Positions 7,008 to 13,346 of a DNA stretch of 13,604 bases are shown here, piece by piece. The stretch covers positions 1 through 13,604 of the forward strand of contig JALZUL010000187.1 of the NCBI GenBank assembly GCA_023301665.1, read 5' to 3'. Within the stretch, counting starts at the first letter, position 1, and each line of letters begins with the position of its first letter. The notes below the pieces were generated by a model that saw only the letters and a list, made by a program, of their open reading frames with translations, was not told where the DNA came from and searched no databases. This stretch comes from Ascidiaceihabitans sp. (GTDB lineage Bacteria > Pseudomonadota > Alphaproteobacteria > Rhodobacterales > Rhodobacteraceae). Both the position numbers and the translations under genes were made by a program.

Positions 7008-8279
7008 TTATCCTAATTTCACGTTGTCGATGCCTACGATCCGATCATACGCCCAGTAGAGTGCGAGAACGACGATCAGTAGGATGGTGCCCAAAGCGGC
7101 GGCCAGTCCCCAATTCAATGAAGACGAGATATGGTATGCGATGCGGTTCGAGATAAAGACACCTTTTGTCCCACCAACGATTTCAGGTGTAATATAATAC
7201 CCGATGGAAAGGATGAACACGAGGATCGAACCCGCCCCGATACCGGGTATGGATTGAGGGAAATAGACCCGCCAGAAGGAGGTCCAGTTTGTTGCGCCCA
7301 TTGATTTTGCAGCGCGCATGTAGACAGGCGGGATGGTTTGCATCACCGAATACATCGGCAAAATCATGAACGGCAGTAAGATGTGTGTCATCGCAACAAT
7401 TGTGCCGAATTGGTTGTTGATCAAAATCAATCGGTCCCCGTCAGAGACCAACCCAATCCAAACGAGAACCTCGTTTATCACCCCGTTTTGTTGCAGCATT
7501 ACTTTCCACGCAGAAGTGCGTACCAATAGCGATGTCCAAAACGGGAGGAGGACCAAGATAAGCAAAAGGTTCGCATTACGGGCTGATACGTTGGCAAGAA
7601 GCCAAGCGATTGGGTATCCGAGCAAAATACAAGAGCCAGTGATGATCAAGGACATGATCAAAGTCCGTCCGAAGAGCTTTAATAAAATCTGTTTGTCTTC
7701 GGGCTGCCAAGCCACGCCTTCAGGTGTCAGGCGCGCATCAACTGAGTTTAGGAAGTATCCAGAGGTGTAGATACCGGAATAGGTTTGAAGGGTTTTCCAC
7801 GTCTCGATGTCACCCCAACCTTTGTGCATGTCTATCAATTTGTCTTTGAAGGGGGCATCTGCGACGGGATCAAGGCGTTTCATCTTACGACCCGATTGAC
7901 GGAACATGGAAGACATACCGGTCTTTTCATAGTTCAGGCGTGATCCAAGTCTGGTGTGTTGTTTCGCTTCAATGGCTTTGACCATGTCCCGAGTAAATGC
8001 TGCATAGACGGTTTCGTCTGGTAATTCGCCTGACGTGGCGTCCCAGCTGCCTAAAACCCGCACTGTTTCGGGTAAGGTTTCCGAAACAATTTGGTTCTGC
8101 ACAGAACGAGATAGCATAACCCCGATTGGGTAGATGAAGGTCAAAAGAACAAAGATCAACAATGGTGCAACCAAAAGCAGTGCCCGCATTTTTTGACGGC
8201 GCAAAGCACGCGATAGGCTTCGTTTTAATGGTGTGCCGTCGGCAGCTAGTACAAGCCCGTTTGCGTTCGTATCGCTCAT
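7008..8279 (-). CDS. Polyamine-type ABC transporter permease (PotB-like), large periplasmic insert
   Basis: Inner-membrane permease partner of the PotC-like protein; 423 residues against about 280-300 for typical PotB. After a basic cytoplasmic start (KRSLSRALRRQKMR) comes TM1 (about 32-56). Then a hydrophilic stretch of about 140 residues (60-200) precedes the remaining membrane segments; by topology it should lie in the periplasm. The core resumes at LFGRTLIMSLIITGSCILLGYPIAW. The EAA loop is at about 318-347 (VYMRAAKSMGATNWTSFW, then YFPQSIPGI). The insert could contact the binding protein or gate access, which is inference. The ATG at 8279 has only a weak purine-rich leader (AAAGACTAAAG). 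It lies 68 bases downstream of the binding-protein gene, with a hairpin in the gap. Confidence 0.9.
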   Translation of the reverse strand: MSDTNANGLVLAADGTPLKRSLSRALRRQKMRALLLVAPLLIFVLLTFIYPIGVMLSRSVQNQIVSETLPETVRVLGSWDATSGELPDETVYAAFTRDMVKAIEAKQHTRLGSRLNYEKTGMSSMFRQSGRKMKRLDPVADAPFKDKLIDMHKGWGDIETWKTLQTYSGIYTSGYFLNSVDARLTPEGVAWQPEDKQILLKLFGRTLIMSLIITGSCILLGYPIAWLLANVSARNANLLLILVLLPFWTSLLVRTSAWKVMLQQNGVINEVLVWIGLVSDGDRLILINNQFGTIVAMTHILLPFMILPMYSVMQTIPPVYMRAAKSMGATNWTSFWRVYFPQSIPGIGAGSILVFILSIGYYITPEIVGGTKGVFISNRIAYHISSSLNWGLAAALGTILLIVVLALYWAYDRIVGIDNVKLG

Positions 8280-8302
8280 CTTTAGTCTTTCAAATGAAGG
8301 GT

Positions 8303-8326
8303 GATGAGGGCTTGATCGCCCTCATC
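8303..8326 (-). terminator. Intercistronic hairpin after the binding-protein gene
   Basis: GATGAGGGC (8303-8311) and GCCCTCATC (8318-8326) are perfect 9-base inverted repeats around a 6-base loop. No U-run follows on the minus strand, so it is more likely a partial attenuator or a 3'-end stabiliser than a full terminator. Such a hairpin between a binding-protein gene and its permease genes is a known way to keep binding protein in excess, as in malE-malF. Confidence 0.65.
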
Positions 8327-8347
8327 TGTATTCGTGTCTAAGTCAGC

Positions 8348-9439
8348 TTATTGAGCCAACCACGCTTGGAATTTCGCGTCGATGTCGTCGCGGTAATCCG
8401 CCCAGAACTCGTAGTTATACAAGAACGTGTTCTTTGCGTTGTTTGGATCAGTTGGCATGTGTGGTGCCATATCGATACCAAGCTCTTTATGCTTGCCAAC
8501 GAGTGGCGCTGATGACTTACGCGCAGGGCCGTAAGAGATGTACTGCGCTTGGTCTGCAAGACGCTGCGTGTCTGTTGCAAACATGATGTAGTCTAGGGCA
8601 CGTGCTTGGCGCTCAGGGCTTAGGCCTGTTGGGATGATCCAACCATCAAGGTCAAATACTTGCGCGTCCCAAAGCATACCGATTGGCTGGTTTTGCTCTT
8701 CGATGGCTGCAAACAAGCGGCCATTGTATGTGGAGCCCATAACAACTTCGCCGTCAGCCAAAAGTTGTGGAGTATCGGCACCAGCAGACCACCAGATGAC
8801 GTCGTCTTTGATTGTCGCTAGCTTATCGAGCGCTTTTTGTTGGCCTTCTTCGGTTGCGAGCACGTCATAAACATCTTCGTTTGCAACGCCGTCACAGATC
8901 AATGCCCATTCCATGTTGTTGATCGGACGTTTTTCCAAAGAGCGTTTGCCAGGGTACGCTTCGGTGTCGAATACTGCGCAAACAGATGTTGGCGCGGTGT
9001 CGCCGACCAAATCAGTGCGGAAACCGAATGTTGTTGAGTAAACAATCTGTGGAATGAAGCAGTCGGAAACCAGCAGGTCGCCGAAGTCTTCGGATGCTTT
9101 GGTACCGTCTGGCGCGTCTGCCAATTGGGTGTCTGCATCAATTTCCAGTGCGAGGCCTTCGTCGCATAGGCGGATAGCGTCTGCAGCAACAACGTCAACA
9201 ACATCCCATGTAACGTTTCCAGCTTCGTTCATCGCGCGCAGTTTTGCCACGGCCTCTGCTGAGCTGTCGTCGTTGATGATGTTCACGCCAGTCTTGGCGG
9301 AATAAGGATCGTGATATGCGCCCTTTTGTGAAGCGGTGTATGCGCCACCCCAAGAAACGATTGTCATGTCTTCAGCTGTCGCCATTCCGGCTGCCAGCGT
9401 CAAAGCTGTTGTGGCCAGCAATGTTTTGGTGAGTTTCAT
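8348..9439 (-). CDS. Periplasmic solute-binding protein of polyamine-type ABC importer (PotD/F-like)
   Basis: Secreted binding protein, 363 residues, that captures the solute in the periplasm and delivers it to the two permeases. A Sec signal peptide covers residues 1-22 (two early Lys, a hydrophobic stretch of Leu/Ala/Thr, and ATA before the likely cleavage at ATA/ED). The mature start DMTIVSWGGAYTASQKGAY is typical of family-1 extracellular binding proteins near PotD/PotF. Later landmarks are a WWSAGADTPQLLADGEVVMGSTYNGR segment, which in this family lines the hinge and ligand cleft, and FDLDGWIIPTG. The aromatic and acidic residues fit a cationic or zwitterionic ligand, but polyamine, opine, choline-like or other solutes cannot be separated by eye. 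The ATG at 9439 has GGAGA seven bases upstream. Hairpins lie on both sides of the gene. Confidence 0.9.
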   Translation of the reverse strand: MKLTKTLLATTALTLAAGMATAEDMTIVSWGGAYTASQKGAYHDPYSAKTGVNIINDDSSAEAVAKLRAMNEAGNVTWDVVDVVAADAIRLCDEGLALEIDADTQLADAPDGTKASEDFGDLLVSDCFIPQIVYSTTFGFRTDLVGDTAPTSVCAVFDTEAYPGKRSLEKRPINNMEWALICDGVANEDVYDVLATEEGQQKALDKLATIKDDVIWWSAGADTPQLLADGEVVMGSTYNGRLFAAIEEQNQPIGMLWDAQVFDLDGWIIPTGLSPERQARALDYIMFATDTQRLADQAQYISYGPARKSSAPLVGKHKELGIDMAPHMPTDPNNAKNTFLYNYEFWADYRDDIDAKFQAWLAQ

Positions 9440-9510
9440 GTGATATCTCCGTTGTAGTGCCCGAGTTATTCGGAGGTCAGGGTACGGGCTTATTGCCCAA
9501 CCTCTTTTCC

Positions 9511-9535
9511 ACCGCGCGCAAATTAAGCACGCGGT
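9511..9535 (-). other. Hairpin between ATPase and binding-protein genes
   Basis: On the minus strand ACCGCGTGC (9535-9527) pairs with GCGCGCGGT (9519-9511), nine pairs with one G-U, around a 7-base AT loop. A smaller 4-bp stem (GGGC/GCCC, 9486-9498) follows. There is no clear U-run. It may mark an RNA-processing point or mRNA stabiliser upstream of the binding-protein cistron. Confidence 0.5.
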
Positions 9536-9547
9536 ATTTCGTAGCGG

Positions 9548-10648
9548 TTATGCGTCGAGTGCGCGGCAGTCCTCAGCGAGCCAGCCGATGTCGATCTGTT
9601 GGCCGGGTTCTAGACGCACTTGATCGGGTGCATTGCGTGTCTTTATTATGAAGTCATCTGTGCCAGCGACACGCAGGCGGGTGCGGAAAATGTCACCCAT
9701 ATAGATAAATTCTAGTACTTCAGCTTTGAGCGTGTGGGCGTCGGATGAAAGTCGAGACTTATCCATTTCCACCCGCTCAGGCCGGATAGAGACGCGGGTC
9801 CGTTGACCCGCTTGTGTGACATTGATCGGTTTGGCGTCGATAAGATCACCGTTGTCCAATTGTACAACCGCGACGCCAGATTTGATCTCCTTGACCACAC
9901 CTTCAAGCGTGTTGTTTTCACCGATGAACTGAGCAACAAAGCTGTTTCCCGGCTCTTCGTATAGCTTATCCGGGGGTGCAAGTTGTTGAATTCGACCATC
10001 ATCAAACACGGCCACGCGGTCAGACATCGTGAGCGCTTCAGTCTGGTCATGTGTCACATAGACGGTAGTAATTCCTAGTTCATGTGCAAGCTTAGTGATT
10101 TCAAATTGTAAGGTTTCGCGCAGTTGTTTGTCGAGCGCGCCAAGCGGTTCGTCCATAAGCACCAACTCCGGTTCAAACACCAATGCACGCGACAAGGCGA
10201 TGCGCTGTTGTTGGCCGCCGGACAGCTGGGATGGACGGCGACCGGCAAAGTCTTGCATCTGGACCATGCCAAGGGCGCGCATAACTTTTTCTTCGCGCTC
10301 AGACTTCCCAATTTTTCTGACCTCTAGCGGAAAGGCGAGATTCTCAGCAACCGTCATGTGTGGGAACAAGGCGTAGTTTTGGAACACCATGCCGATTCCG
10401 CGCTTATGCGGTGGGATGTTGTTAATTGAAGTGCCGCCAAGGCGGATGTCGCCGTGAGTAGCTGTTTCAAATCCTGCGAGCATCATCAGACAAGTTGTCT
10501 TGCCTGATCCTGATGGCCCAAGCATGGTTAGAAACTCGCCACGCGGCATTGAAAGGTTTAAGTCTTTAACGACGAGATTAACGCCGTCGTAGCTCTTTTG
10601 TACGCGATCAAATTCGACGAACGCGTCGTTCTTTGCAGTATTGGCCAA
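9548..10648 (-). CDS. Polyamine-type ABC transporter ATP-binding protein (PotA-like)
   Basis: Cytoplasmic ATPase that powers the importer encoded downstream; 366 residues. Motifs: Walker A GPSGSGKTT (44-52), Q-loop Gln90 (VFQNYALFP), ABC signature LSGGQQQR (142-149), Walker B VLMDE (163-167), D-loop GALD, H-loop His200 (YVTHDQ). A TOBE-type regulatory domain occupies about 280-360 (VSIRPERVEM and the IYMGDIFRTRLRV region). All catalytic residues are present. The start is TTG (complement of 10646-10648): no ATG fits this frame at the expected point, and a strong AGGGAG lies six bases upstream. It is the first gene of a four-gene minus-strand operon: ATPase, binding protein, permease, permease. 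Family membership suggests spermidine/putrescine or a related solute; the substrate is unproven. Confidence 0.93.
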   Translation of the reverse strand: MANTAKNDAFVEFDRVQKSYDGVNLVVKDLNLSMPRGEFLTMLGPSGSGKTTCLMMLAGFETATHGDIRLGGTSINNIPPHKRGIGMVFQNYALFPHMTVAENLAFPLEVRKIGKSEREEKVMRALGMVQMQDFAGRRPSQLSGGQQQRIALSRALVFEPELVLMDEPLGALDKQLRETLQFEITKLAHELGITTVYVTHDQTEALTMSDRVAVFDDGRIQQLAPPDKLYEEPGNSFVAQFIGENNTLEGVVKEIKSGVAVVQLDNGDLIDAKPINVTQAGQRTRVSIRPERVEMDKSRLSSDAHTLKAEVLEFIYMGDIFRTRLRVAGTDDFIIKTRNAPDQVRLEPGQQIDIGWLAEDCRALDA

Positions 10649-10911
10649 CTTTGGCTCCCTGAGCTTGCCCGCGATTGTTCGCGTGTGTTCTACGATCGAG
10701 TAGAAACAGAGAGCCGAAATTTTGCAACCATTGATGTCAAAAAATGGTCGTTTCGATAGCCGTTCACGACTTTTTGCTCATTTCGCAGCTCTGGGATGGG
10801 GAATTTGTTAAGAATTCCTTATTTGGGCAAGCGATCCAGTAAGCGCTTGTTCAATTTATCCGATCAAATTCCCTCCAATTATCACCGTCAAATCGAACTG
10901 AAGGGATTAGC
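10649..10911. promoter_or_regulatory. Divergent regulatory spacer between ABC operon and tail-fibre-like gene
   Basis: No gene is seen in this 263-base spacer. It contains TTGACA on the minus strand (complement of 10735-10740), a candidate -35 for the ABC operon whose -10 partner is weak. TTCTAC (10688-10693) and GTAGAA (10700-10705) form an inverted repeat close to the ATPase start and could be an operator. TTAA-N7-TTAT (10808-10822) is one base off the CtrA consensus TTAA-N7-TTAA. CAAGCG (10828-10833) and CGCTTG (10844-10849) form a 6-bp inverted repeat. AAGGGA at about 10900 is the ribosome site of the plus-strand gene. All regulatory readings are by eye. Confidence 0.45.
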
Positions 10912-11988
10912 ATGTCTCAAAATTTACCGAATCTTAGTTTGCCGCTGTTGCAAGCTTCGCAGGCTCAAAAGCACGTAACCCACAACGAAGCGCTGTATGT
11001 TTTGGATACGGTGACCCAGTTAAGTGTGTTGAGTCGTAGTATTTCTTCGCCACCAGAGGCCGAAGATGGTGATCGCTATTTGGTGCCAGAGGGTTCTACG
11101 GGGGATTGGACGGATCAGATTGGGGCGGTGGCTACTTTTAACGAAAGTGCTTGGCAATTTTTGACACCAAAAGTTGGCTGGTTGGCTTTTGATCAATCCG
11201 TTGCAAAGTACCTATATTTCGACGGTTTGGATTGGGGAGAACTACCGGCGGCTGATGCATTTGCTAACCTAGAAAACGTTGGGATCAATACGACGGCCGA
11301 TGCGACGAACCGTCTAAGTATAAGTGCACCGGCTATTTTACTCTCTCATGAAGGAGGCGGGCATCAGGTTAAGGTCAATAAAGCGTCGGAAGCAGATACG
11401 GCGAGCTTGCTTTTTCAAAGCAATTGGTCAGGCCGTGCAGAGATGGGACTGAATGGGACTGATCATTGGTCCCTCAAAGTCAGTGCTGACGGATCAAATT
11501 GGCAAGACGCACTGAGCGTCGATCCTGCCACAGCAGCAGTCTCTGGCGCATCGGTTCAGTCACACGCAACAGACACCACAGCGGGCCGGTTGATGCGTGC
11601 AGATTATGGCTATGGACCTGGCAACGTTTTGGGGGTTGTCAGCGAGGTTTCTGGTGTTCCGAGTGGCGCGGTTATCGAAAGCGGAGTAGGTCAAGAAGGA
11701 GTCTATACGCGTTTCGCAGACGGAACACTGATTTGTACCTCTGAGCCAATAGTTGCGGACGTTAATGTAGGTATCGGGGCGTCGTTTAAATCGGCAACAA
11801 AGACTTGGACCTATCCGAGCTCCTTTGTTTCGACCCCAATTGTAAGTGCAGGCAGTGTAGATGACGTTTCCAATATTTGGGTTACGGCCGGTCAAGCCGA
11901 CGCGTTGGGGTGTAGCGCTGTTGCGTTTGCACACACTAGCGCTGCGAACGCATCCTTTTCGCTAATTGCGATTGGTCGTTGGTTCTGA
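10912..11988 (+). CDS. DUF2793 tail-fibre/host-recognition-type protein
   Basis: A 358-residue protein with a DUF2793 N-terminal domain (about 3-115): PNLSLPLLQASQAQKHVTHNEAL, LDTVTQLSV, EDGDRYLVPEGSTGDW and WQFLTPKVGWLAFDQ. The middle (about 120-205) carries VGINTTADATNRLSISAPAI, GHQVKVNKAS and SLLFQSNWSGRAEMGLNG, followed by KVSADGSNW, the repeat-like shaft seen in Rhodobacterales prophage and GTA fibre proteins. DTTAGRLMRADYGYG (221-235) precedes a C-terminal beta-rich segment (about 262-358, VYTRFADGTLICTSE ... TWTYPSSFVSTPIV ... IAIGRWF) resembling receptor-binding ends of phage tail fibres. The likely role is attachment of a phage-like particle to a cell surface, which is inference. No other phage gene is adjacent. 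The start ATG has AAGGGA about six bases upstream. No signal peptide is seen. Confidence 0.82.
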   Translation: MSQNLPNLSLPLLQASQAQKHVTHNEALYVLDTVTQLSVLSRSISSPPEAEDGDRYLVPEGSTGDWTDQIGAVATFNESAWQFLTPKVGWLAFDQSVAKYLYFDGLDWGELPAADAFANLENVGINTTADATNRLSISAPAILLSHEGGGHQVKVNKASEADTASLLFQSNWSGRAEMGLNGTDHWSLKVSADGSNWQDALSVDPATAAVSGASVQSHATDTTAGRLMRADYGYGPGNVLGVVSEVSGVPSGAVIESGVGQEGVYTRFADGTLICTSEPIVADVNVGIGASFKSATKTWTYPSSFVSTPIVSAGSVDDVSNIWVTAGQADALGCSAVAFAHTSAANASFSLIAIGRWF

Positions 11989-11999
11989 TCGGATTCTTA

Positions 12000-12036
12000 T
12001 TGCGTCTGATCTGCGCTGGCCGCAGTTTAGGCGCAA
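12000..12036 (+). other. Imperfect hairpin between the DUF2793 and M24 genes
   Basis: TTGCG (12000-12004) pairs with CGCAA (12032-12036), CT (12006-12007) with AG (12029-12030), and CTGCG (12011-12015) with CGCAG (12021-12025), with a loop CTGGC and small symmetric internal loops. No U-run follows, so it is not a classical terminator. It could be an intercistronic stabiliser or an attenuator ahead of the M24 gene, whose AGAGGA ribosome site begins a few bases later. Confidence 0.4.
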
Positions 12037-12051
12037 CAAGAGGACTCACAT

Positions 12052-13230
12052 ATGACCGCAAAACGATTGCCCTTCACACAGGTTGAATACGATCGCCGCC
12101 TTTCGATGACACGCATGGCAATGGCTATCGCAGGGTTGGATGCGCTGTTTGTGAGTGACCCATCTAACATGGCGTGGTTGACGGGATATGACGGTTGGTC
12201 GTTTTATGTCCACCAAGGGGTCATCGTTTTGCAAGATGCCGATCCTATTTGGTGGGGCCGCACTCAGGACTGCAATGGTGCTGTCCGCACTGTTTGGATG
12301 CCTGACACTTCTATCATTGGATATGTTGACGATTTTGTTCAATCGATGGATGTGCACCCGATGGAAGATTTAGCCCGTCATCTCGATGGTCTTGGTGTGC
12401 AAAATCTTGGCATCGAAATGGACAATTATTATTTTTCGGCAAAGGCGTTTTCGACGTTGTTGCAAGCGTTGCCGAATGTCGGGTTTGCTGATGCGACAGG
12501 CATGGTGAACTTGCAGCGGGCCATAAAGTCTGAAGCCGAGATTGCGTTTATGCGCAAGGCCGCTTCAATTTCAGAGAAGATTGTGGATGGTTTGACCGAA
12601 CGTGTTGATGTTGGGGTCGCGAAAAATGAAGTCGTTGCTGAGGTTTACCGTGATGCGATCCGTGGCGTTGACGGGGCATGGGGGGATTATCCCGCAATAG
12701 CGCCCATGCTACCATCCGGGAGGGATGCCGCAGCTCCGCATTTGACCTGGGATGGGCGACCATTTGTGGCGGATGAAGCCACCTTTTTTGAAATCTCGGG
12801 GTGTTATCGGCGTTATCATGCACCACTTTGCCGAACGATCTTTTTAGGGACGCCGCCTGACGTTATGAGGCGGGCCGAAGCCGCAGTGATTGAGGGGATT
12901 GAGGCAGGCATAGAAGCAGCGCGTGCGGGCAACCGAGCTTGTGATATTGCAAACGCTTTGGCTGCGCCGCTTGAGCGTGCAGGAATAGAACGCAGTGCTA
13001 GATGTGGTTACCCGATTGGGCTGAGTTATCCACCAGATTGGGGCGAGCGCACAATTTCGTTGCGTGCTAATGATGAGAGCATTCTAGAGCCAAACATGAC
13101 ATTCCATTTCATGCCTGGAGTGTGGATGGACGACTGGGGTATCGAAATATCTGAGAGTATCCGGATCGTAGAAGATGGTGCAGCAGAAGTGTTTTGTGAT
13201 CGCCCACGTGAATTGATCGCGAAACGCTGA
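12052..13230 (+). CDS. doeA: M24 creatinase-fold hydrolase, ectoine hydrolase-like (DoeA/EutD)
   Basis: Cytosolic pita-bread-fold protein, 392 residues, close in wording to ectoine hydrolase, which opens the ectoine ring to N-acetyl-diaminobutyrate during compatible-solute catabolism. Evidence: VSDPSNMAWLTGYDGWSFYVHQG (34-56), DPIWWGRTQDCNGAVRTVWM, GIEMDNYYFSAKAF, and in the catalytic domain WGDYPAIAPMLPSG, APHLTWDGR (His230), FFEISGCYRRYHAPLCRT (Glu247), GYPIGLSYPPDWGE and GIEISESI (Glu365). Canonical M24 metal ligands are mostly replaced (Pro258 where the second Asp sits, Tyr in the GHGIG-like site, His in place of the penultimate Glu), as expected for the metal-independent creatinase/DoeA branch. 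The usual partner doeB/eutE and the uehABC transporter are not in the window, so a paralog acting on a related solute is possible. AGAGGA seven bases before ATG supports the start. Confidence 0.8.
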   Translation: MTAKRLPFTQVEYDRRLSMTRMAMAIAGLDALFVSDPSNMAWLTGYDGWSFYVHQGVIVLQDADPIWWGRTQDCNGAVRTVWMPDTSIIGYVDDFVQSMDVHPMEDLARHLDGLGVQNLGIEMDNYYFSAKAFSTLLQALPNVGFADATGMVNLQRAIKSEAEIAFMRKAASISEKIVDGLTERVDVGVAKNEVVAEVYRDAIRGVDGAWGDYPAIAPMLPSGRDAAAPHLTWDGRPFVADEATFFEISGCYRRYHAPLCRTIFLGTPPDVMRRAEAAVIEGIEAGIEAARAGNRACDIANALAAPLERAGIERSARCGYPIGLSYPPDWGERTISLRANDESILEPNMTFHFMPGVWMDDWGIEISESIRIVEDGAAEVFCDRPRELIAKR

Positions 13231-13346
13231 ACTCTCAATGGATTGTTCGGCGAATTTTTGCGGGTCTCGCGGCTTGACGGTGTTTTGCGTTGTTTTTATT
13301 TATTTTATAATATAACAAATTTAACATCTTTGGATGGGGTGGAACG
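13231..13346 (+). promoter_or_regulatory. AT-rich promoter with Zur-box-like palindrome
   Basis: The spacer before the Fur/Zur gene turns strongly AT-rich. TTATA-A-TATAA (13305-13315) is an odd-centred palindrome, and with its flanks (13302-13320) it matches much of the known gammaproteobacterial Zur consensus core TGTTATANTATAACA. A perfect -10 TATAAT (13306-13311) overlaps it, so binding would block transcription, fitting autoregulation. TTGACG (13274-13279) is present but too far (26 bases) from that -10; it pairs at 17 bases with the poorer TATTTA (13297-13302). Confidence 0.5.

Noticed and set aside
7333..7770. A 145-codon open frame antisense to the PotB-like permease
   Set aside because: The minus-strand frame has the EAA loop and membrane segments; the opposite translation shows no domain and is a typical shadow.
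9857..9866. AATTGTACAA inside the ATPase gene resembling part of the 5741-5776 palindrome
   Set aside because: Only about ten bases are shared, within coding sequence; chance is the simpler explanation.
10688..10705. TTCTAC/GTAGAA inverted repeat as a defined operator
   Set aside because: The arms are only six bases and no regulator gene is adjacent; it is mentioned inside the spacer entry but is too short to report as a separate finding.
5791..13230. Idea that the ABC importer and the ectoine-hydrolase-like gene form an ectoine uptake and breakdown unit
   Set aside because: They are on opposite strands, separated by a fibre-type gene; roseobacter ectoine uptake is usually through the UehABC TRAP transporter; nothing in the binding protein points to ectoine.
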